Source of the DNA: Montifringilla adamsi
Lineage: Eukaryota; Chordata; Aves; Passeriformes; Passeridae
Assembly (NCBI GenBank): GCA_017590115.1
Contig: JAGGNK010007448.1
Location: forward strand, 1,528,815-1,592,814
Direction of reading: 5' to 3'
Length of the DNA: 64,000 nucleotides
The notes beneath the pieces were generated by a model. The model saw only the letters and a list, made by a program, of their open reading frames with translations, was not told the origin of the DNA and did no database searches. How positions within the stretch are numbered: the stretch's first letter is position 1; every line of letters starts with the position of its first letter. Of the stretch, positions 26,901 through 38,900 are shown in pieces. The position numbers and the translations under genes are program-made.

Positions 26901-29900
26901 CCACCTGGCAGAAAATCAGGAGGAAAAAAAAACAAACAAACCTTGTTGGTTAGCCCCTTTGCCAGTGTACTAGAAGATCTTAATGCGCCAAACACTCAGA
27001 ATTTGGCACTTGGAGAAGGTGGTGCAGGTCCTTGTCCTGGTACACCTCTGTAGCCCTCGTGTGGCTGAACAGGGCTGCAGCTGAACTAGGGCTGTCTTGC
27101 ATGGCAGCATTTTCAGGCTGTGCAATGAGACCTGCATTTGCTGCTAGAGTTGTTGGGTGGCCACACATGGGCCTCTCTGTGAGAAATATCTCCCATTTCA
27201 GTGCCTGCTCTGAAGGTTTAGAAGGTGGTGAAGGGCAGACGTTCATCTGAAGTGGTTCTTGCGAGGACCTCCTGTGTCTGTCTCCTCTACACAGCGGTAG
27301 CAAAGAGCTTCCTGAATTTTCCAGTGTCTGTGGGGCTTTGCTTTAAGGAAAATGTGCCTTTTGTTTCAGATCACCTGCTAGCAGACTCCTACATCGGGCA
27401 GGAGGACTCCCCTGAGATGCAGCAGGTGGCCCAGAACAAGCGCAGGCTCTCAGTCATCTCAGACGGCAAATTTGAGAGGAGCTTCACCGAGGAGCAGGCG
27501 GAGAAGATGCCGAGCGAGGGTCCCAAGCCACGAGTCTACACCATCTCTGGAGAGAGGCCAATGCTGTCAGAGCACGAGAATGACAGCATGGAACTGGTGG
27601 TGATGAAGGGGGCTGCCCACGAGGAATGTCACCATGGCCACCACGCGCACGGCGCCGGCAGCTCACACGGTGTCCGGCACTGCAAGGCTTGGCCGGGTGG
27701 CCGCCAGGGCTCCAAGGAGTGCCCCAACTGCTCCAGGCTGGCTGCCCCTTCCCAGCAGTCCATTGAGCTGGAGCAGCACCCACCTGGCGAGGCTGGGTGG
27801 CACAGGAAAAGGCTGGAGAGGATGTACAGTGTCGATCGAGTGTCTGGTAAGTGAGTGCTGGGTTGTTGTTGTATTGAGGACAGGTGAATAAAGTGATCTA
27901 TAGACTCTAAGGTCTCAGAAGGTAAAATGCAAAGTTTATTAGAAACTACATCTTTTTTTTACAGACAGTTACCATAAAGGTGGACTTGATTGTTTTTTAA
28001 TTACAGAATCACAGAATAATGAGGTTGGAAGAGACGTCTAACACCTCAACTAGACTTTAGCACCAAGTGCCATGTCCAGTCTTTTTTTAAACACATCCAG
28101 AGATGGTGATTCTACCACCTCCTGGGAAAAACATTCCACTACTTTATTATTCTTTCGATGAAAATTTTTTTCCTAATATCCAACCTATACCTTCCCTGAT
28201 ATAGCTTGAGACTGTGTATTATTATCTAATAATAACAATAATAATAATATTACATATTTATAATAATACTTAACATTAAATATAATAATTATATGTAATA
28301 ATCTTCCTACTATTGGTTAATTGGGAACAGCACCCTACTTGTAAACATTTTACAATTAACAACACATTTTACAATCAAAACACCAGCTGCAGGATTGTTT
28401 TAATTCTTTCTCTGAGCTTTCTCAAAACTTCCCAGAGGAATGTCTGGGAAAGTTTATCTGACTCTCTCCCTCTGACCAGACTGTCAGCCACCACACCAGC
28501 TGACACAAAAGGCGACACCCATCTCATCCCAGCACAGGGGTTTTGATCCTGGGCCCTTCTGGTACCAGGGGGCAGAATTCCTGGAAAGGGATTGTCAAAG
28601 GAGGAGTTTGCAAGAAGCTGAGCTCAGCTGGAGGCCAGCTGATCCTAGCTCTTGGTCATCAGAGGCTGCTCTAGTGGTTTTCATGACTTCACGCAGCTCA
28701 GGGAGCTCCTTTTCTGTGGAGGAAGAGCAAAAGAGGAAGGTCTCTATCAAAACCCTGCATCCATGCTCATCCCAGTTCAGAGCAGGATCCTTCTCTGCCT
28801 CTTGCTGGGCAGAGGAAATCTTTCTGAACTGCTCTGTGGGAGCCTCAAGTTATGGTGTTCTGTACTTTGGTGTGTTCCCAAAATTCTTGTTTGCAGGGCT
28901 GGAAGCCACTCATGTAGTGCCACCTCACGGGCTTCCTACAAATACTAGCAAATAACACAGTGTTGGACTTTTTCCCTCCTTTCTTCCTGGCTTAATGTTC
29001 TCAGGGAAGAGTGCTTGTAATTATTCCATTCCATTTAAAAAAAAAAATTGTCCTTAAAAACGGAACCATTAATCAAATACATGTGTGTGTGCTTTGAATT
29101 ATAAACTGATGTGCAGTCCATCTTTGCCTGTATGTGGCTGGCAAAGAGTCTGGACTAATTTGTCTGATTTTTTCTGTAAACACACATCAAGGCATTTAGA
29201 GCAGAGAGTCTGGCCAGGAAAGGTCAGGGTTTTCTCCTTGAAAAGAAACTGTGTATAATGACTGAGGAGATCAAACTGTCCATCTTCACTGGGTTCAGAG
29301 TTTTCTGATAAATACTGCAGTGGTGTTTACTACAGGTAAAATCACCAAAGGTTTGGGTCCTGGACCATGTTTTCATGCCTAGATACCTGAAACTATATGG
29401 CCACATGAATATATGGCTTAAACTGAAGAATAGTAATGAAAAAATAGCTGATTATGAAATGTGTGGAAAAGCTGCAGTTCCTTGAAATCCTGTGCATGAT
29501 TTTTAAGCATTGTTCCTCTGTTCCCTGGGATTTTTTGGGATTCACAGCAGACACTGCATGTGCCCCATAGGAGCTCCTGTGAAGAAAATGAGCTTTATCC
29601 CAGCCCAAACCAACACACCTGGACAAATCAGAATTGCACTGTGGGACTGAAGGAAGTTACTTGATACAGAAGCAAGGCAAAGCTCCACAGCATTAATGGA
29701 GGGGTTTAACTCCTCATAGCTGGAGCTGTGTTTGCTAGAAAACCTATGCTGGTGATTCCTTCAAGGAGATGCTGTTACTGGGCCTTGGAATTCAGTATCT
29801 GTTTTCAGCCAGGCAGCCATTTTCATTGGGTCCAGTCATCAGTGTGGAGTGGAGATTTTTTCTGAAAATGTGTCAGAATAGTCACTTAAATGGGAGCAAA

Positions 29901-32900
29901 GTGGTCAGTGCAGGACCTTTGGATGCCCCCATGGGCATTCCATGATTCAGCAGCTCCCCTGGGTGCTCGTCTCAAGCCTCTGGGTCCTGACATGTGTGGC
30001 TGCACAGGCAGGGCTGTGTCCTCAAGCCCAAATTCCATCCCAGCACTGGCACCATGGAAGGAGAGTTCCCTCAGCTTGGTCTTATTTGCACTCTCCATCC
30101 AAGTGCTGCCACTCAGATAACCCCACAACTGAACAGCACAAGTGCCACAGGTTGCAAGAATTCCCTGGCATGTCCTTCCTGCCTGGCTAGCAGGGGAAAG
30201 GCAGCAGAGAGGAGTGGAGGCAGGAGAGGCTGATTTCCCCAGGGTTCACCTGACAGTGCTGCTTCAGTTTGCATTCCCATGACAAGTTGCTGCTGCAAAC
30301 CAGCCCTTATGGCAGCCAGGCCCCATTGGCATCACTGAATATGGGTTTTGGTGCTGAGTTTCTGATGCCTGACACCATTCCAGGGCAGCACAAGCTGTCA
30401 TCCCCTGGTCTGCTCCCAGCATCTGATACCCACACATCCACTCATGGACAGAGATGCTGGGATTTGGGTGCAGTGGGGAGTGGCTGGAGATGCTGGATGG
30501 TGGTGGTGGTGTCCCTCCAGTCTTACCAGGCCCCTGGCTCCTCCACTGTTTCCTCACAGTTGGTGGTGAAAGGAAAGCAGAACAAGCTGCTCTGCCTGGC
30601 CAGAAAGGATGTGCTGCCTGCTTCTGGCAGCAACAGCCATGCCCATGATCTGAATTTCAATTCGGTGAGTGAGCTCTGGAGCTGAGCTGTACTGTCCAGT
30701 CCCTACCTGTGAGCTCCTCTGCTGATGTTCTGTCCTCTGAAGGGTCCCAAATCCTTTATTCCACATTGAGTGCTGTGTGGAGGGCAGGGATATTTTTCCT
30801 AAGTTAACTCCAATTGTGAGAAAAGGAGAGAAAGCTCCCAGCAATGTGCAGGCAGAGCCTCTTAAGGATATTAGCTGTTGTTCATAAGCTCTGCTTTGAA
30901 CCAAAGCCTGTGGCTTAAAAGCTGTAAAACACATGAAGAGACTGTCAGTCCTTTGGGATGAGTAGTCCCTGAGAAGCCTATACAGAATTGTTGGCTAAAA
31001 AGGAATTTGTACAACTTCTCCTTCGCCACTTCTGCGGGTTGGAGGCTTCAAACAAGTAACTCATTTACAGTCTGAGTTGTTCTGCTTTGCTTCTGTCTCT
31101 GTGTTTTGGAGGAGAGCAGACTTTGGGACTGCAGCAGAAGTCTTTAGCATACTGGAATGCAGTTTCATTTAACATATATATTTCCTTGGAGTGCTTTTAA
31201 ACAAGACTTGACGTAAACTGTGAGCTGAGAAGGAGTGTCTGCTACAGCTTTCTATAGATTTCTTGGAAGCTGCACTTCAAAGGAAGGCTCCCCAGCTGCA
31301 CTTAGCATTTTTTGCATCTGTAATTGCAGCCACTTTCTGTACTTTGAGGGAATAATCTGTAGGATATGATGATCTGTACAAAACATTTGGTAAGATAGCT
31401 GGTCTGTAGTAATTATGCCTGCAGTGGGCATGTGGAGCTTGACTGGGCTTAGGCCAGTGAAAGTGAATTTAAAAATACCTTGACAATGCCAGAATATTAA
31501 ATATTGTCAGATCTGAAGACTTGAAAGACTGAGGCAAGACACAATCAGCAACCTGGGGCAAGGCATTAGGCAAGGGAGTCACAAATTGGGTGTGAAGCAA
31601 GATGAAAAATCAGGTAGCCCCCAGCCCCAGGAATCCAGTTCACTGAGCTCTCACAAGTGTTGTGGCAGTGGATTTCAATACCCCTCTGATTCCTTGCCTG
31701 CCTGACTCCAGCCTGAGAGTTCTCAGCAGGAGCTGCTGCGTGGGCAGGTTCCTCCTCCTGGTCACCACACACGTAATTGGTGACTTATTTTGTTTTTTGT
31801 CTTAATGGTCATTCAGTGAAGGTGATGTAGTGTTCTGATGCCCTGGAAATAGGAAAAAAACCCCATAACTGGTTTGGCCAGGGCAGTTTCCAAAGAGAGG
31901 TGACTAAATCAGCTCAGTTACCTGCAGGTTGTGGAGCTGATGGGTGGTTTGACTTCCAAACCAGGGGAACTCCTGAAGGCCAAGCCACCAGGAGCAGGTG
32001 TGAGAGGGGTTTATTTGAAACTTCAGTGGCAGAAAAAGAGAGGCTATTTCAGGCTTACTGTTCTGAGTGGAAGGTAAATGCTTTTCATCCCTGGGCTGTG
32101 TCAGAAAGAACTGGAGGAATGGGACAGTTTAAATCAATGATATAAGGGAAAAGGCAGAGACAGGAAAATGCTTTTAATGAAAAATGTTTCTTTTCCCTGG
32201 TTTTTTTTTTTTCCCAGTTCAAATGTCAGTCCTGTAATTCTTGGATTATTGTAATCTCCACTGGTTAAGATAGAGCTTTTATTCTTCCCTTAGTAGCCTG
32301 ATAGACAGACTTAGCATGAATTTGCAGAACACTCGGTGGCAGTGTACATTTATATGAGGAGGATGAGACTTGAACTGTTCAGTCAGGGCAAGATGCTGAA
32401 GGAAAGTCCTGAGAGAAAGAGCCTGGGGAGGAAATGTGGCTGTCTGAAGGATGTCTGTGCCTGCTGGGTGCTCAGGCTCTCTCTCTCTTGCAGATGATGT
32501 TCCCATACGAACCTGGTTCCCGAAGGAGAACCTCTTCAGTTTTCACACTGCTACTACAACTATGCAAGCGTAAGTGAAACCACTGCTGTGGCTTTTGTTC
32601 TGTGTCTCAGGCTCTGAGCTCAAAGCTCAGAGCCTGGAGCAGGAGTTGTGTGTTTGGCATCACTGTTCAGGGATAAGAGAGAAAGAGAGAAATTTGTCTC
32701 TTTAATTTTCTTTCCTACTTACCAGTTCTTCCCTACTTCTCTGCATTTGTTTGGTTTTACCTTCTTTAACTCCTCGGGTTACCCTGCTCTTCTCTGCTTC
32801 CCTGATTTTGTCTGTGACACTGTGGCCTGGCCACCTCTGCAGAGCAAGGGTCCTGTGGATCACCAGCTGAGACCCTCCACCAGCTGCTTCTGCTGCACAC

Positions 32901-35900
32901 ACTTTCCAAGGGAAGGGTATTCCAGGCTTGCCCTGCATCCCTCACTCCCCAGAGGTGCCTTCCTCTGGGATAAGGAAGCCCTGCAGCTCTGCATGTGTGA
33001 AAAAGTGTCAGTAAAATCCCTGCAAAGTATGAAGCGGTGTGAGTTAGGAGGAACCTTTTCCTCCACACTCCATGCAGGCTATGTGGTGCTGAGTTTGGGA
33101 GGAGGCAGCTCTCAAAGGGCTCAGGAGATTGAGGAAAGCCTCTTCTCCAGGTTGTGCCAGCTTGCCAGGGAGTGCATTCCTGGTTTTGAGTATTTCCTAC
33201 CTGACTGGAAAACTAAGGCAAGATGCTGTTCTACCTTCCAAGGCCCTTCCCCAGCCTTGCCACCTTTTTCCTGTGTGTTTCTTCCAGTGTCTGAGTCATC
33301 CTCAGCTCTCTGGCTCTCTTTTCTTCTTGTCTAATCTGGTGTCCTTTTTGTACTCTTGTTTCTCTGACTTCTTCTTTCCCTTGTGCTTTTCCCTCCCTAA
33401 ATCCTGGAAAGAGGCTGGTTATTTCTCTTGGCATAACCCAGACTGGACCAGACCCAGAAGGATTCATGCAGCGAGGGCTGGATCTGGAGTTGAGGAGTGG
33501 GGTAGCTGCATATCCAGAAAAAAAAAATTTAAAAGATATTGTCTGATAACAGCCAATGGTATTTCACAGTTCTGATGTGACTCACAAACCATGAGAAAAA
33601 TTAGCACATTTGGACACAGCCTTTGCTGTCTGAATTTGTATTTTCTGGGCAGATCTGTTAGAGGATGATGGCCCATGGCTGGGCTTCAAGGCCATTGTGG
33701 GGTTGGTTTGGGGAATGGTGCCCCAAGGGAACCCTTGAGGAGCAAGTCCCTTGGTAGATGTGGTTCCTTGGTTAACATTTCTAGAGCTTCTGTGCTGCCT
33801 CTAGAAGTGACACAAAAACTCCTCCAGGAGTTCAGGGCACCTCCCCAAAGTGCTGGGGTGGCCCCTGGTCTCTGCTGCAGTGTTTTCAACCTGCTGTGCT
33901 TGCTCCCTTCATGGAGCAGGCAGCATGAGCCAGCTTCAGCAGTGTTTGTCATGGTGGGAGCAGCTCTCCCTGCTCCAGGAGCTCGTGGCTCCACAGCCTG
34001 TCGGGCCACACTCAGCTCTTGTTCATCTGCACCTTCTCTGGGTCTGTGTGGAGCTCAGTTTGCATCCAAGCCACATGTCAGCCCTGCCCCAGGGAGGATT
34101 GAGCTCAGTCAAGGAGGAATCTCACCACTGAGAAATATTTAATTTAAAAAGCAATTTCCTTCCACCTAACAAGAAATATTCCTTCTGGAGTGAAAATTCC
34201 CTCAGAATGCTGGCTGGGCCTGAGCACTAATAAATTCCTCTTTTCTCTCTTTTTCTCTGCATCTCCTGGAATCTCTAGCATCTCGTAAGTATAATCTTAT
34301 TTTTTTAATGTCCTTGTCTGTTGGTCTGCTGGCTAAACTCTCCTCTCCTGTCCATCATATTCACTTGTGCTTTCCCTGTGCTAGGGACTGTCTGTCAGCT
34401 AGCTGGAGGTTAGGTGGCTACCCCTGGCAGGCCTACATGGATCCCACCAAACCATCCTTATCCTCCGAGTGCAGCCCTTAGTCGCTGGCACATTGTCCCT
34501 CTCAATGCTGGTGCAGAGAGGGGGTGGCTGCAGCTCCCAGGTCCTTTCTGCAGAGCAGGGATGGTGGGTGCTCCTTTGGGCCACATTCTGATGTTTGAGG
34601 AGCAGCCCAGGGATGGTGGGTGCTCCTTTGGGCCACGTTCTGATGTTTGAGGAGCAGCCCAGGGGAGTGAGGAGCTGTGGTCTGAGTGCCCTGACCCACA
34701 CACGGTGCTGCCCAGCCCCCTGGGCAGCTCAGCCTCTGTTGTCTGCCCAGAGCCTCCCTCTGTGTGTCCCTTGTCCTCTCCAGTTCCAAGCTGTGGACTT
34801 GGTTAATGGCTTGAAATGGTTTCCCAGGGCGTTCAGGGGCTACGCAGAGAGGAAGAGACGGAAACGAGAGAATGATTCTGCAGCTCTTATCCAGAGGTAG
34901 GGCCCGTCCCCCACAGCTGTGACCTGCTGTTGCATGGGCCCCTGGGGTCACTGCTGAACCCTGGTGGCGTTGACCGTGGCTGTCCCTGTCTCTGTGCTGT
35001 CCTGGGGACACTGGCAGTGGCTCTGCTGGAGCTGTGGAGGTGAACGATGCTCAGGATAGCTGATCTCCATCTTCTTAAAGAACACTGTCAAGTTGCTTTT
35101 AGCATTCCACATGATCTGTGCCTCAGGCAGAAAAATGCATACTTAAAAAATTAAAGATGCAATTTCCCCATTCCAGTTTGGAATTTCGTGTCATCACAGA
35201 ATGGCTTGGATTGGAAGAAACCTAAATTATGATCTAGTTCCAACTCCCCTGCCACAGGCAGGAATTTGTTTGAGGCTAGATGAATACTGTATGTGCCATT
35301 GCTGCATGTACAAATGCACCTCAAAAATCTGAGACCTAGGCAAAATTGACATCTCTAGTGACCAGAAGTCTATTTTTAAATCTTTTTTTTTTTTTTCAGT
35401 AATAGAAGGGAAATAAAAGTGGATGGTGACTGATTCCTTGTCCAGGTATTACAGAAAGGCCTGGTTTCCTTCTGCAGGCTTACTATGGCACATCATCTAC
35501 TCAACAGTAGGAATCAGAACTGGTTTGGTTTTTTAAATGTGCCAAGAGTTGTGGCAGCCTATTAAAAAGGATAACACAGTGTCTGTGTAATTGGTTTAAA
35601 ACTACCATGATCACTTCAGCACTGTTCAAAACCAAGTGGGAGAAAAACATCAGATTTTCTTAACTGAGAAATTGCCAGGCAATATTTTTTTATAGCAACT
35701 TCAGAATGGTGAGGTTTTTTCATGAATAACAAAGAGAAATAAAAATCCAAACTACAGACACTCTAAACAAATAGACAGTGTATCTTTAAAAAGAGAGATT
35801 TCTCAGAATTTGTTAGGCAGAGGCAAGTCTTGGTTAGAAAATGGCTTGTGAGTACAGGAGCAGTTGTGAACCTTGGTGGGGCTGTGTAGTCAGGAGGGAG

Positions 35901-38900
35901 GATGGACTCAGCCAAGCCATGTCCCTTCTCCTGCTGTGCACACTGCAGGGCTGGCAGGGCAGGGAGCCTGGCTGGGGCCGCCGTGCCCCAGAGAGGAGGT
36001 GGGACAGCAGTGGAGGGGCTCTGGCTGCAGGGATTGCTGGCAGAGCTCTGCTCTGTCCTGCAGGGAGCGAGGAGAGCCCTGCTGTGTGTTTGGGTGTTTG
36101 TTGTGCAGCCCTTGGTGGGTGTTTCAGGGTTCAGCTGTTCTCACACAGCCCCTTCAGTGCTGTCCTGGTGTCCAGGGAGGCTGGATTGTGTGGTGTGGCC
36201 ACAGGGATGCTGCTGCCTGTGGAGTGAGGGGTGCCCAGAGCTTTGCCCACTGCAGGAGCAGCCAGAGAGGGGAGTGTGAGAGGTGCTGCCAGGAGTTTGG
36301 ATAGTGAAAAGTCTTCTGGGCAGTGTGTGGTGACCCACTGCAGGCAGAGCTGCAGGGTGTGGAGTGGGACTGCAGTGTCTTGGAGCCCCTCTGGCTGGGA
36401 TGGATACCCTGGAGGTGCCATGGGGTCATGCAGACCATGAGGCACACTGGAGGAGAGCTGCTCAGAAAAGGGAGATTTCATCACTGAAACTTGAAGGATT
36501 CTGGTTGTGTCATGGGTGAAGGGATCTTGCAAGGGATCAAGTGCCACAGGGCTCCTGGGCACATTTGCAGGAGCCAGGCAGAAAAGCTGGGCAGATTTGG
36601 GGACCCCACTGCTGACAGAGCTGGCTGCAGCTTCCCAGGGCCTGTCCTGGTGACATGCAGGCACAGAGGAGCCTGAGGAGCCAGGCAGATGCAAGAAGGC
36701 TCAGAAGGATCTAGAAGTTCACAGCATGGCCAAATTAGGAGGCAGTCCCAGACTTGCACTTCTTTTCCAAAGTGTTGTTTTTTTCTAGAAGAAAATAGAT
36801 GGAGCAAAAGGCCTTTGTCCCATTCTGTGAGTGTTTAGTGCAGTGATTAACCTTGAACAGCCGGATTCTCCTTGGAGCTGCTCTCAGCAGAGTTTAGGAG
36901 ATGGTATTTAGGTCTCTCAAGGGAGAGCCCAAGCTGTACAGGCAGCTGGGAGCACCCTTCTTCTATGGCAAAGGCTGCTTTACCCTTCTTCCCCCAGGGT
37001 CTGAAAAAAAGTCCTCCGTGTAGAGGACAGCTGAGCATTTAAAAGAAAAGTGGGTTTTACTCCAAAATGCCAAAAGCCCAAAGGATGTGACAGTGGCCTT
37101 GGGCAATTAACAATGGTGCTCAGTGTCTGGTATGATCTCAGGCCCACAACAGACCATAAAGATTTCCATATAACATATGTCTGAGACATTTTTGTGTAAA
37201 GAACAGCCCTGGTTCCTTTAAAATGTTGTATTTGTTTGGATTTTAGTTGAGTGCACTGTAAGACAGACCCAGTTGTCAGTCTTACAAGTTGTCTGGGGTC
37301 ATGGTGCACTCCAGAAGGCTTCGTACAAAGAGCCAGGCTAGGGGTGTGCCTAAAGAGGCACTTGTCTGATCCACAGCAGTGAATCTTCATGTACCCAAGT
37401 AGAGACAAAATAAATCTTTGGGAAGCATTAATAGCCCAAGTGTAGACAGAAGTTTGGCATGGAATAATGCTGCTCCCAGCTGCTGGTTTTGCTTCTTGCT
37501 GAATTTGGAGCCTGATGACAACAAGGGCTCCCAGGCCAAAGAGGGGAGGTGCAGGAGGTGACGTGGGTGCAGTGCTCTCCCACGAGGACTGTGTTTGTGT
37601 GGATCTCCTGGACAGGAGCACATGTATCTGAGTTTCTCTGAACAACTTCTTGTCAGTGCTGGAAGTGTCTTTTGGTCCAGTCAGTTTGCTGAAGCATCTG
37701 CATGGTTGTACCATGTCCTTACTCATCCCACTAACCTGTGTGTGAGCCAGACAACTTGTGACTTATCCCTTTCACCAGCTGTGGTGTCTGTTGCCTGGTG
37801 TTTGCCCTGTGTTTGGGGGCCACAAGGAATCCAGGAAGGCTCCCCGACTCCAGGGTGCCCAGTGCATGGGCTCTCTGTCATCCTGGGGCTGCACTGTGGG
37901 TTGAAGCCACAGTTACTAAATAGAGTTAATGGAGAGGTGACACTGCTCTTGATGCTGTTTCTCCCTGTCTCTTCTGGTGTCCTGTTTGTTCCTGTCCTGT
38001 TACTGCCTCGTGAGTGATGAGAATCTGAGAGAAGCTGGTCCCTTGCACTCGGAGGGGCTGGACAGAGTCCCTTTGCCATGGCCTCTGAGGAGTGGCCAGG
38101 ACATTCTGTTTCACACAGATCTGACTGTGGGATGTAGCTGTTCCCCAGGGTTTTCCCCTGGAGCTGTGTGCTCTGCAGCCCCTCTGGACCTGCCTGTGAG
38201 GCCAGGGCAGCACACAGGGAGAGCAGGCCCGTGGGGACAGGCAGCATCCCTGAACTCTGCTGTGCAAGGAGGGAGAACATGCTTTGGTCCTCCCCAGCTG
38301 TGCCTGGAAAGCAGCACGAGCTGCATGGTTACCAACAGCACAGGAGGGGTTTTAGGAGCTGTGTTTGGGAATGAGAACAGCCACGAGTGTGCAGGGCCTG
38401 GGCACCCCTCGTTCTGCTGGAGAGAGGGGAGCAGTTACTGCTCTTTACCAGGAAAAGAGGGAACACTGCCAGCACGGGGAGCAGTGGATGTCCTCAGCAA
38501 ATACAGCACAGGTAAAGCTTAACCAGAGAAAAGGGGGAAAGCAGCCATGAGCAGGGGGCTGCCCTCTGGGACCCCACTTGCCCTGTACCACTGGCCCAGG
38601 GAGCTCAGAACAGCCCCACTTAACGAACATCACCATCCCAGCACTAAATCACTTCAGGTTGGGGACCTGGTCTCCAGCTTTGGAATGCCCAGAAGGAAAT
38701 ATGTCATCATCCCCATTTTATTTTCTTCCTCCCTGTTTTCACAGTCCTGCTGGGCCCAGGTGTTGCTTCTTGTCATGTTTCTCAAAGGTTGTGTTTGGCC
38801 TTTCTTTCAGGAATTTTCGGAAGCACCTCCGCATGGTGGGAAGCCGAAGGGTTAAAGCACAAAGTAAGTGAGCACCTGGAAGTGTGGCTGTGAGGAGCTG

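Larger units (their letters stand above)
16163..27369 (+). other. NSMF: NSMF intron 2
   Basis: 11207 nt, the largest intron. It holds a 131-bp tandem duplication (19393-19654), a (GTTTT)n tract (20829-20891) and a CR1 copy with an internal duplication (21917-22450). Nothing else recognised. Confidence 0.8.
27847..32493 (+). other. NSMF: NSMF intron 3
   Basis: 4647 nt. Contains a minus-strand CR1 copy and an AT-rich simple repeat near its 5' end; the rest is unremarkable. Confidence 0.8.
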
